NCBI GenBank assembly: GCA_041390145.1
Contig: JAWKQM010000003.1
Location: 136,001-200,000, forward strand
From: Gemmatimonadales bacterium
GTDB taxonomy: Bacteria > Gemmatimonadota > Gemmatimonadetes > Gemmatimonadales > GWC2-71-9
DNA length: 64,000 bases
Reading direction: 5' to 3'
Under the pieces are notes generated by a model that saw only the letters and a list, made by a program, of their open reading frames with translations, had not been told where the DNA came from and made no database searches. The position numbers and the translations under genes were made by a program. Each line of letters starts with the position of its first letter. Positions within the stretch are counted from its first letter, which is position 1. This document shows positions 17,803 to 27,207 of the stretch, one piece after another.

Positions 17803-18729
17803 ATGCTGCAGAAGATCGCCGTCGTCGGCGCCGGCCATGTCGGCGCAACCGCCGCCCAGCGCCTCGCCGAAAAGAATCTCGCCCGCACGGTCGTCATGAT
17901 CGACGTCGTCGAGGGCATCCCTCAGGGCAAGGGACTCGACCAGTGGGAGTCGGCGCCGATCGAGGGGTTCGACACCCGCATCGTCGGCACCAACGGCTAC
18001 GACGAGGCGGCCGGCGCGGAAGTCTTCATCGTCACGGCGGGCATCGCCCGGAAGCCGGGAATGAGCCGCGACGACCTGGTCAAGACCAACGCCGGTATCG
18101 TCGGCTCGGTGGCGCGCGAGATCAAGCGGGTCGCTCCACAGAGCATCATCGTCGTGGTGTCCAACCCGCTCGACGTGATGTGCCACGTGGCGATGAAGGA
18201 GTCCGGTTTCCCCCGTGAACGGGTCATCGGCATGGCCGGCGTGCTGGACACCGCGCGATACCGTTCCTTCCTGGCCGCGGCCATCGACGTCTCCGTCGAG
18301 GACATTCAGGCGATGGTGCTCGGGGGCCACGGCGACACGATGGTCCCGCTGATCTCCTACACCACGGTCTCCGGGATTCCCATCACGCAGCTGATCGCGC
18401 AGGACAAGCTCGACGCGATCGTCGACCGGACCCGGAAGGGCGGGGCGGAGATCGTGGGACTCCTGAAGACCGGCTCCGCCTACTACGCGCCAAGCGCGGC
18501 CGCGGTGCAGATGGTCGAGGCGATTGCGCTCGACAAGAAGCGCATCCTCCCCTGTGCGGCATGGCTGACCGGCGAATACGGCCTCAAGGACGTGTTCTGC
18601 GGCGTGCCGTGCAAGCTCGGCCGGCGCGGCCTCGAGGCGGTCATTGAAGTGTCGCTGACCGATGCGGAAAAGAAGGAACTGCACGCCTCGGCGGCGGCCG
18701 TGCGCGAGACCATGGTGGCGATCGGATGA
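17803..18729 (+). CDS. mdh: Malate dehydrogenase, LDH-like type
   Basis: NAD-dependent malate/oxaloacetate interconversion in the TCA cycle. The Rossmann loop is VVGAGHVGA at the N-terminus; the substrate arginine region RKPGMSRDDL, VSNPLDV and the catalytic histidine in GGHGDTMVP are present. The 308-aa length and sequence style match the tetrameric LDH-like MDH group. The sequence RKPGM at the specificity loop carries the arginine expected of MDH, not the glutamine of LDH. It overlaps sdhC by ATGA, so two consecutive TCA steps are cotranslated. Confidence 0.95.
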   Translation: MLQKIAVVGAGHVGATAAQRLAEKNLARTVVMIDVVEGIPQGKGLDQWESAPIEGFDTRIVGTNGYDEAAGAEVFIVTAGIARKPGMSRDDLVKTNAGIVGSVAREIKRVAPQSIIVVVSNPLDVMCHVAMKESGFPRERVIGMAGVLDTARYRSFLAAAIDVSVEDIQAMVLGGHGDTMVPLISYTTVSGIPITQLIAQDKLDAIVDRTRKGGAEIVGLLKTGSAYYAPSAAAVQMVEAIALDKKRILPCAAWLTGEYGLKDVFCGVPCKLGRRGLEAVIEVSLTDAEKKELHASAAAVRETMVAIG

Positions 18730-19384
18730 GCACACCGCTTGGGTTCGCGCGGTCCACGGTCGGCCGCAAGGTCATCATGGCCCTGACCGGGCTGCTGCTG
18801 GTCGGGTTCGTCACCGGGCACGTGGCCGGCAATCTCCTCGTCTTCAAGGGCCCCGGCACGCTCAACGCGTACGGGGCCCTCCTCAAGAGCAGCGCGGTGG
18901 TGCTCTGGACCGTGCGGCTCGTCCTGTTGACGGCCGTCGGCCTCCACGTCTGGGCCGCCCTGACGCTCATCCGGCTGAACCAGGTGAGCCGTCCGGTCGC
19001 CTATGCGAAACAGGTGCCCCAGGCCTCGACGCTGGCGGCGCGGCTGATGCGGGCGGGGGGCATCCTCCTGCTCGTGTTCATCGTGTTTCACCTGCTGCAC
19101 TTCACCACCGGGACCATCCACCCCGGCTACACTTTCAGCGAGACCGACGTCTACAGCAACGTGGTCAGCTCCTTCCAGGTGCCATGGGTGGCACTGTTCT
19201 ACATCCTGGCCATGGTGGCGCTGCTGGCGCACCTGAGCCATGGCATCTGGAGTTTCTTCCAGACGATGGGATGGAATCATCCCCGGTTCAATACCGCCCG
19301 GCGCGTCTTCGCGACCGTCCTGGCGCTCATCGTGTCGCTCGGGTTTATCGCGATCCCGTCGGCCATTCTCGGGGGGATGTTGCG

Positions 19385-19388
<4 letters not shown>
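18726..19388 (+). CDS. sdhC: Succinate dehydrogenase cytochrome b subunit (type B, five-helix)
   Basis: Membrane anchor of complex II, 220 aa, with five predicted transmembrane helices (about 17-37, 59-79, 105-126, 155-176, 196-216). Histidines in GHVAGN, GLHVW, VFHLLHF and LSHG sit in or near helices as expected for the di-heme single-subunit anchor of the Bacillus/Wolinella/Bacteroides-type enzyme. No separate sdhD exists between sdhC and sdhA. Such type-B complexes usually work with menaquinone, in line with the mqn genes in this window. Starts overlap on both sides (ATGA with mdh, GTGA with sdhA). Confidence 0.93.
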
Positions 19389-21303
<1,915 letters not shown>

Positions 21304-21304
<1 letters not shown>

Positions 21305-22077
21305 TGAACCTGACCCTGCACGTGTGGCGCCAGCCGGGCGCCGGCGCCCCGGGACGCCTGGAGCGCTACGAGGCCCGCGACATCAGTCCCGACATGTCGT
21401 TCCTCGAAATGCTGGACGTCGTCAACGAGGGGCTGATCGGCAACGGCGAGAATCCAATTGCGTTCGACCACGACTGCCGCGAGGGCATCTGCGGCTCGTG
21501 CGGCGTGATGATCAACGGCGTCGCCCACGGTCCGATGGCCGGGACCGCCACCTGCCAGTTGCACATGCGCAGCTTCAAGGACGGCGACGAGATTGTGATC
21601 GAACCATGGCGGGCCCGGGCCTTCCCCGTGCTGCGCGACCTCATCGTCGACCGCTCGCCCCTCGACCGGATCATCCAGGCCGGGGGCTTCGTCAGCATCG
21701 CCACCGGCAACGCGCCTGACGCGCATGCCATCCTCGTGCCGAAACAGGATGCGGACAGCGCCATGGACGCCGCCCAGTGCATCGGGTGCGGCGCCTGCGT
21801 GGCAGCGTGTCCCAACGCCTCCGCCATGCTCTTTACGGCGGCCAAGGTTTCGCATCTGGGCCTGCTGCCCCAGGGACAGCCGGAACGGGACCGGCGTGCC
21901 CTCAGGATGGTGACCCAGATGGACCTCGAAGGGTTCGGCGGATGCACCAACTACGGAGAATGCACCGCGGCCTGCCCCAAGGGGATCAGCCTCGAAACGA
22001 TTGCCCGGATGAACCGGGACTACCGCGTCGCATCGCTGCGCGGGCGGCCGGAATCGACCGCGGCGGCTGGTCCCTGA
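21304..22077 (+). CDS. sdhB: Succinate dehydrogenase iron-sulfur subunit
   Basis: Electron-transfer subunit linking flavin to quinone, 257 aa. Ligands of the [2Fe-2S] cluster are C58, C63, C66 and C84. The C-terminal ferredoxin-like domain has CIGCGACVAACPN and CTNYGECTAACPKGI for the [3Fe-4S] and [4Fe-4S] clusters. The ATG overlaps the sdhA stop as TGATG; a GTG three bases upstream is an alternative start. The 3' end overlaps the next frame, whose probable CTG start shares the stop codon. Confidence 0.95.
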
Positions 22078-23312
22078 TCCGGACTGCCCTCTCCCTCACG
22101 CTGGTTCTCGCCGCCCTGCCCGCCACCGTGCGCGGGCAGGGCGGCTCGACCTCTGCGACATTCGCCGGTCGGGGCATCGTCGTCGGCACCTACTCGAACG
22201 GCGAGCCGCTCGGCGGGGAGGCGACGGAGATCCGGCTGGTCCAGCCCATGTTGATGGCCCACGCCACGGCGTACAACCGCGCGCTCCGGGTCACCTCGAC
22301 GGTCAATTTTGAGTCCTGGACCATTCCCGATGGCGAATTGACGATCGGCGCCTGGGGCGAGGGCTTCGTCGACCGGCGGCATCCGCACACCATCATTCAC
22401 GAGCTCATGGCGTCCGGGGTGGGGCACCTGGGCAAGACGGAGCTGTCGCTGAGCGGCGGCAAGGGCTTCGCGGCGTTCGGGAGCGACGACCCGTCCGATC
22501 GGCTGACGCTCCGGTATCCCGTCAACCATCACTGGAGCCAGATCCTGGAGCGTGCGGTGCTGACCGGCGGTGTACTCGCCGGTCCTGTCATGCTGGAAGT
22601 CTCCCTCTTCAACGGTGACGAGCCGGAATTTCCCCAGGAGTCGCCCAACTTCAGCCGATTCGGCGATTCCTGGTCCACCCGGCTGACCGCGTTCCCTGTG
22701 CAGGGGCTGCAACTCGAGGCGTCCTATGCATCGGTACAGTCGCCCGAGCATCGCGCGGGGTCGGGAACCGACCAGACGAAGTGGCACGCCTCCGCCCAAT
22801 GGACGCGGCCGCTCGGAGACCACCCCTTCACCGCCTTCGCCGAATGGGCAGAGACCAACGAGAGTGAGGGCCTGTTCACCTTCCATTCGTTGCTCGCCGA
22901 GGCGGCGTGGGATCTCGGGCCCACGCGGCTGTATTACCAGTTCGAGCGCACGGAGCGGCCAGAGGAGGAGCGCATCTTTGCGCAGCCCACGCGGAGCGTC
23001 CGGCCCCACCTGGAAGACGCGATCCTGGGAACGACGCGTTGGACGCTGAACACCATCGGCGTTGGGCGGGACCTCCTGGCCGGAGGCGGGGTGGCGCGCC
23101 TCCGCCCCTTTGTGGAGCTCTCCTACGTGACGGTATCCCAGGTGGGGCCGGGAGTCTTCGACCCGGCACTCTGGTACGATGGCACCGGCTTCTGGGGCGT
23201 CAGCCTCGGGCTGACAGTCGGCCTCGGACGGACGGCGTTCACGCACAGAATGGGTCGGTACGGGGTGTCCGAGGACGCTCCCGGACGGATGTCGGGTTCA
23301 CACCATCACTGA
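22074..23312 (+). CDS. Predicted outer-membrane protein of unknown function
   Basis: I do not recognise the family. The product has a signal peptide (IRTALSLTLVLAALPATVRGQ) and no internal transmembrane helices. The rest is rich in alternating amphipathic stretches and aromatic ends, as in a beta-barrel or porin-like protein (LTLRYPVNHHWSQ, GVLAGPVMLEVSLFN, WHASAQWTRP, RLYYQFER, WGVSLGLTVGLGR). It finishes with SGSHHH, not the usual terminal aromatic. No ATG, GTG or TTG gives the full signal peptide; CTG at 22074 in a CTGA overlap with sdhB does, and a GTG at 22128 would remove the signal. Cotranscription with sdhCAB is likely but may be fortuitous. Confidence 0.7.
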   Translation: MIRTALSLTLVLAALPATVRGQGGSTSATFAGRGIVVGTYSNGEPLGGEATEIRLVQPMLMAHATAYNRALRVTSTVNFESWTIPDGELTIGAWGEGFVDRRHPHTIIHELMASGVGHLGKTELSLSGGKGFAAFGSDDPSDRLTLRYPVNHHWSQILERAVLTGGVLAGPVMLEVSLFNGDEPEFPQESPNFSRFGDSWSTRLTAFPVQGLQLEASYASVQSPEHRAGSGTDQTKWHASAQWTRPLGDHPFTAFAEWAETNESEGLFTFHSLLAEAAWDLGPTRLYYQFERTERPEEERIFAQPTRSVRPHLEDAILGTTRWTLNTIGVGRDLLAGGGVARLRPFVELSYVTVSQVGPGVFDPALWYDGTGFWGVSLGLTVGLGRTAFTHRMGRYGVSEDAPGRMSGSHHH

Positions 23313-23321
23313 GATGAGCTG

Positions 23322-25073
23322 ATGCGCATGCGTATTCCTTCCCCGGTCGCTCGGACCGCCGTGATGCTGCTCCTCCTGGCGGCATGCGGCGGCTCCGACA
23401 GCGCCGGTCCCCCGCCGACGCGAGTGATTGCGGTCTCGACTGGCGACGGAGTGATCGCCGCCGTGAGGACCGCCGTCGAGCTGACCGCTCGCGTCACCGA
23501 TCCCGCCGGGAATCCCGAATCAGGGGTGTCGGTGCGGTGGTCCGTCGTGAGCGGCGGGGGGAGCATTCCCTCAGCGAGCACCAGCGACGCCGACGGGTTC
23601 GCACGCGCCACCTTTACCCTCGGGCAAACTGCCGGACCGCAACGCGCGCGCGCCAACGTCGACGGAGTCGGCAGCGCGACGGCCGACTTCACCGTCACCG
23701 CGGTTGCCGGACCGGCCACCCAGCTGAAGAAGAGCGCCGGCGACGGCCAGACGGGATGGTCCGGGGTGGCCCTGCCGATCGCCTACGCGGTCACGGTGCA
23801 GGATGCGTTCAACAATCCAGTGCTCGGCGCCACGGTCGACTGGGTGATCACGTCCGGCGGGGGCTCGCTCTCCGCCACGTCCGTGGCGACCGGAGCCGGC
23901 GGCATTGCGACCGTCGTCCACACGCTCGGGACGGCGGCGGCCAAGCAGACCGTGGTGGCCAGTACCCCGGCCGTCGCGGGCGTGTCGGTGTCCTTCACCT
24001 CGACCGCACTCGCTGGCATCAAGCTCGTGAGCACCGTGGCGGTGCCCGCGAACTACGGGCTGCACGATACCTTCGTCCGCGACGGCCTTGCGTTCCTCTG
24101 CGTGTGGGATGAAGGGGTCTACATCTACGACGTGGGGAACGGGATCAAGGGCGGCACCATCGCGTCACCGCAACTCGTGGGCTCGGTGAAGACGGCCGGC
24201 GGCAACGTCCACAATGCGTGGTGGTATCACTCCCCGTCCGGCGCGAAGCAATACCTCTTCGTGGGAGAAGAAGGCCCGGGGAGTGTCGGCTCCGCCAGCT
24301 CCGGCTCGATCCACGTGGTGGACGTGTCGAACCTGGCGGCACCGGTCGAGGTGGGCAGCTATACGCTGGCCGGCGCGGGTACCCACAACTTCTGGGTCGA
24401 CGAGAACGCGGAGATCCTCTACGCGGCCTACTACAATGGGGGGGTCGTCGCCCTCGACGTTTCCGGGAGCCTGCCGTCCGACATGCGCAGTCGGGAGCTG
24501 GCGCGGATTCAGCCCGGGGGCCCTGGCAATACCTACGTGTGGGGCGTGATGCAGTACCAGGACGGCGACATCTACGCCTCCGACATGCTGAGCGGCTTCT
24601 GGCGGCTTCGGTACAACGGCGGGAGCTTTTCGGTCGTGGGTGGCGGAAACAACGTCCCCGAGCGGTTCACGTCGGACCTGTGGGTGCAGAACGGGTACGG
24701 GTACACGGGGGGGTGGGGCAATCGCGGAATCCAGCCGGGCAACGCCGTCAAGATCTGGCAGGTGGCGGGGGCGGCACCGGTGCTCGTCGATTCCGTCATC
24801 ACCAGCGGCATCACCACGGTCAGCGACGTGCAGGTCAGTGCCGATGGCAAGTTGCTGGTCTTCAGCGCGGAGAACGGGCCGAACGCGGGGCTTCACGTCT
24901 ACTCGCTGGCTGCCTCTCCCAGCCAGCCCGTCTTCCTGGCCAGCTATCTCGTTTCCCAGGGGCTCCACACCGCCACCGTGGCCACCATCGCAGGGCAGAC
25001 CTATGTCTTCGCGGCACGGAACCCGGCCAGCCCGGCCCTTCTGATCTTCGACATCACATCGCTGGCTCCCTGA
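23322..25073 (+). CDS. Lipoprotein with two Big-1 domains and LVIVD-type beta-propeller repeats
   Basis: Predicted exported lipoprotein of 583 aa. A signal peptide ends in the lipobox LLAAC with C22 as lipidation site. Two immunoglobulin-like Big-1 domains (about residues 35-125 and 128-228) share the VTDPAGNPESGV / VQDAFNNPVLGA strand and the VxWxVxSGGGS pattern. The remaining 350 residues contain repeated SIHVVDVSNLAAPVEVG, VVALDVSG and HVYSLAASPSQPVFL units typical of LVIVD propellers. Function is unknown; surface display is the likely role. It starts nine bases after the preceding outer-membrane gene. Confidence 0.82.
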   Translation: MRMRIPSPVARTAVMLLLLAACGGSDSAGPPPTRVIAVSTGDGVIAAVRTAVELTARVTDPAGNPESGVSVRWSVVSGGGSIPSASTSDADGFARATFTLGQTAGPQRARANVDGVGSATADFTVTAVAGPATQLKKSAGDGQTGWSGVALPIAYAVTVQDAFNNPVLGATVDWVITSGGGSLSATSVATGAGGIATVVHTLGTAAAKQTVVASTPAVAGVSVSFTSTALAGIKLVSTVAVPANYGLHDTFVRDGLAFLCVWDEGVYIYDVGNGIKGGTIASPQLVGSVKTAGGNVHNAWWYHSPSGAKQYLFVGEEGPGSVGSASSGSIHVVDVSNLAAPVEVGSYTLAGAGTHNFWVDENAEILYAAYYNGGVVALDVSGSLPSDMRSRELARIQPGGPGNTYVWGVMQYQDGDIYASDMLSGFWRLRYNGGSFSVVGGGNNVPERFTSDLWVQNGYGYTGGWGNRGIQPGNAVKIWQVAGAAPVLVDSVITSGITTVSDVQVSADGKLLVFSAENGPNAGLHVYSLAASPSQPVFLASYLVSQGLHTATVATIAGQTYVFAARNPASPALLIFDITSLAP

Positions 25074-25090
25074 GTCGGCCCGGAAATGCT

Positions 25091-25124
25091 GAACGGGGAG
25101 GCGCCGCTTGGCGCCTCCCCGTTC
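25091..25124 (+). terminator. Strong hairpin between convergent genes, probable bidirectional terminator
   Basis: A perfect 15-base stem (GAACGGGGAGGCGCC at 25091-25105, complement at 25110-25124) with loop GCTT sits 17 bases after the lipoprotein stop and 23 bases before the M1 peptidase stop on the opposite strand. T-rich runs are short on both sides (CATATTT; ATTT on minus), so termination may be partly Rho-assisted. Confidence 0.7.
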
Positions 25125-25147
25125 GCATATTTGGACCACCGCCGGAG

Positions 25148-27139
25148 TTACGGCGTCGCCGCCGGCACCTGGCCGGTCTGGTTGTTGGTCCGGTTCACGT
25201 CGGGGAACACCTCGCCCGGATCCACCGCCACGCCTACGACGCGCTTGTCCGGCACCACGAGGGTGAAGGTGTTGCCACCGTACCAGATTTCCACGGGCAG
25301 CCGCCGGTGTTCGGGAGGCGCACCGTCGAAGTAGAGGGTGAGGTCCACCGGCATGACCATCGGGCCGACGTTGTCGAGATAGATGCGCGACTGCGGCACC
25401 CCCTGCCGTTCGACGATCTTGACGGAATCCACCGCCTGATCGAGCGTCTCCGTGGTGTAGAACCACGACCGCCAGAACCAGCTGAGGTCCTCGCCGACGC
25501 CGTCTTCCATGGTGCGGAAGAAATCGGCCGGCGTGGGGTGCTTGAACGCCCACCGACGGATGTACTCGCGGAACGCCGGGTCGAACCGTTCCGGACCCAG
25601 GATCTGTTCGCGGAGGACGATCAACCCGAATCCCGGCTTGTTGTAGGCGGCCTGGCCGAGGATCGGGCCAGGCGTGCGATCGGCCGGCGTGATGATGGGG
25701 ACCTCACGGCCCGAGAGGGCGTAGCCGACGTAGGTCCTGCCGTTGCCGCGGCGGTTCGGGGCGTCCGGGTACCGCAGCTTCCAGTTGTAGTAGTTGATGA
25801 AGGTGTTGAACCCCTCGTCCATCCAGGGATAGAGCCGCTCGTTGCTGCCCACCACCATCGGGAACCAGGTGTGGCCGAATTCGTGGTCGGTCACGCTGTA
25901 CAGCGCCTGCGCGTTGGTGCGGTTGCCGCAGAAGACGATCATCGGGTATTCCATCCCTCCCTCGGGGCCGTTCACGTTGATGGCCACGGGGTAGGGATAG
26001 GGGAACCACTGCTTCGAGTACGCCTCGATGGCGAATTTGGCGTACTGGCTCGACTGGTTCCAGATCGAGTCGGCCGAGGGGGGATAGAGGCTCATGGCAA
26101 CGGTCTTGCCGCCGTTGACGCTTACGGCGTCCCAGATGAAGTGCCGCGCGGCGGCCCACGCGAAATCCCGGACGCTGTCGGCCTGGAAGCGCCAGGTGAG
26201 CATGCCGGAGGCCGGGCGGGGCCGGGACGCCGGATCGCCGATCTCATTCTTGCCACGGATGACCACGGTGGTCTCACTGGTGCGCGCCGCTGCCAGGCGG
26301 GAGCGCTGCGTCGCCGTCAGGACCTCGGTCGGATTCTGCAGCACACCGGTGGCGCCCACGATCATGTTCGCCGGCACGGTCAGGCTGACGTCAAACGTCC
26401 CGTACTCCAGGTAGAACTCGCCCTGGCCGAGGTACTGCTCGGTGTTCCAGCCCCGCACGTCATCGTACACCGCCATCCGCGGGTACCACTGGGCGACCTC
26501 GAAGACGTAACTGCTGTCCACCAGCTCGATGCCCATGCGGTTCGTGATCGTGGTGTCAAAGGGGAAAGACCAGGCGAACTCGAGCGTGATCCGGTCCCGC
26601 GGCGGCAGCGGGTGGGGGAGGTCGACGCGCATCATCGTGCCGTTGATGAGATGCGGCGCCTCGGTGGCGGCGCGGGCCGACTTTCGGCCTCCACCCGCCG
26701 GAGCCCCGACGGCGACGCGCGTCAGCGTGACGCCGCCGTCCGCCCCGCGCGGCCCGAACCGGGTGTTGGGAGGCATGATGGCCGTCCCCCGGCTGGACTG
26801 GCTGAAGACATTCTGGTCCAGCTGGATCCAGACATATCGCAACGTATCCGCGGAATTGTTCGAGTAGGTGATCGTTTCCTCGCCGCTCAGGCGGCGATCG
26901 ACCGTGTCCAGCGTGGCCCGGATGACGTAGTCGGCGCGCTGCTGCCAATAGTTGCGCCCCGGCATGCCGCTCCCGGTCCGGATCGTGGTGGGGGTCGGGA
27001 GGTCGAGACGCCGGAAGGGGGATTGGTCGGAGATCGGAGGGGGGACCGGCTTCGGCGGGGTGGCGGAATCCTGCGCTGCCAGCGGGGCCGAGAGGAGGCA
27101 CAAGAGAACCAACGGACCTGCGCGCACGGGACACTCCAT
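25148..27139 (-). CDS. Secreted M1-family zinc metallopeptidase
   Basis: Exported aminopeptidase-type gluzincin, 663 aa. A signal peptide (LVLLCLLSAPLAAQ) is followed by a beta-sandwich N-terminal domain. The exopeptidase motif appears as GGMEYP (394-399) and the zinc site as HEFGH (419-423) with E442 in DEGFNTF, the third ligand. A tyrosine suitable for transition-state stabilisation lies downstream, and a C-terminal beta-rich segment of about 110 residues ends the protein. The GGMEYP form departs from GAMEN, as is common in bacterial M1 relatives. Likely degrades peptides in the periplasm or outside. It is divergent from the M28 gene, with 68 bases between them. Confidence 0.9.
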   Translation of the reverse strand: MECPVRAGPLVLLCLLSAPLAAQDSATPPKPVPPPISDQSPFRRLDLPTPTTIRTGSGMPGRNYWQQRADYVIRATLDTVDRRLSGEETITYSNNSADTLRYVWIQLDQNVFSQSSRGTAIMPPNTRFGPRGADGGVTLTRVAVGAPAGGGRKSARAATEAPHLINGTMMRVDLPHPLPPRDRITLEFAWSFPFDTTITNRMGIELVDSSYVFEVAQWYPRMAVYDDVRGWNTEQYLGQGEFYLEYGTFDVSLTVPANMIVGATGVLQNPTEVLTATQRSRLAAARTSETTVVIRGKNEIGDPASRPRPASGMLTWRFQADSVRDFAWAAARHFIWDAVSVNGGKTVAMSLYPPSADSIWNQSSQYAKFAIEAYSKQWFPYPYPVAINVNGPEGGMEYPMIVFCGNRTNAQALYSVTDHEFGHTWFPMVVGSNERLYPWMDEGFNTFINYYNWKLRYPDAPNRRGNGRTYVGYALSGREVPIITPADRTPGPILGQAAYNKPGFGLIVLREQILGPERFDPAFREYIRRWAFKHPTPADFFRTMEDGVGEDLSWFWRSWFYTTETLDQAVDSVKIVERQGVPQSRIYLDNVGPMVMPVDLTLYFDGAPPEHRRLPVEIWYGGNTFTLVVPDKRVVGVAVDPGEVFPDVNRTNNQTGQVPAATP

Positions 27140-27149
27140 CGGATTGAGG

Positions 27150-27180
27150 TTGTCGGTGGTCGGGAGCGAGTGGATATTTC
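27150..27180 (+). promoter_or_regulatory. Possible promoter for the M28 peptidase gene
   Basis: TTGTCG (27150-27155) and TATTTC (27175-27180) with a 19-base spacer lie in the short divergent gap between the M1 and M28 genes. The same gap must also serve the minus-strand gene, for which I see no clear boxes. Confidence 0.3.
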
Positions 27181-27207
27181 CACCTCACCCACCTACGGGA
27201 TGATAGC

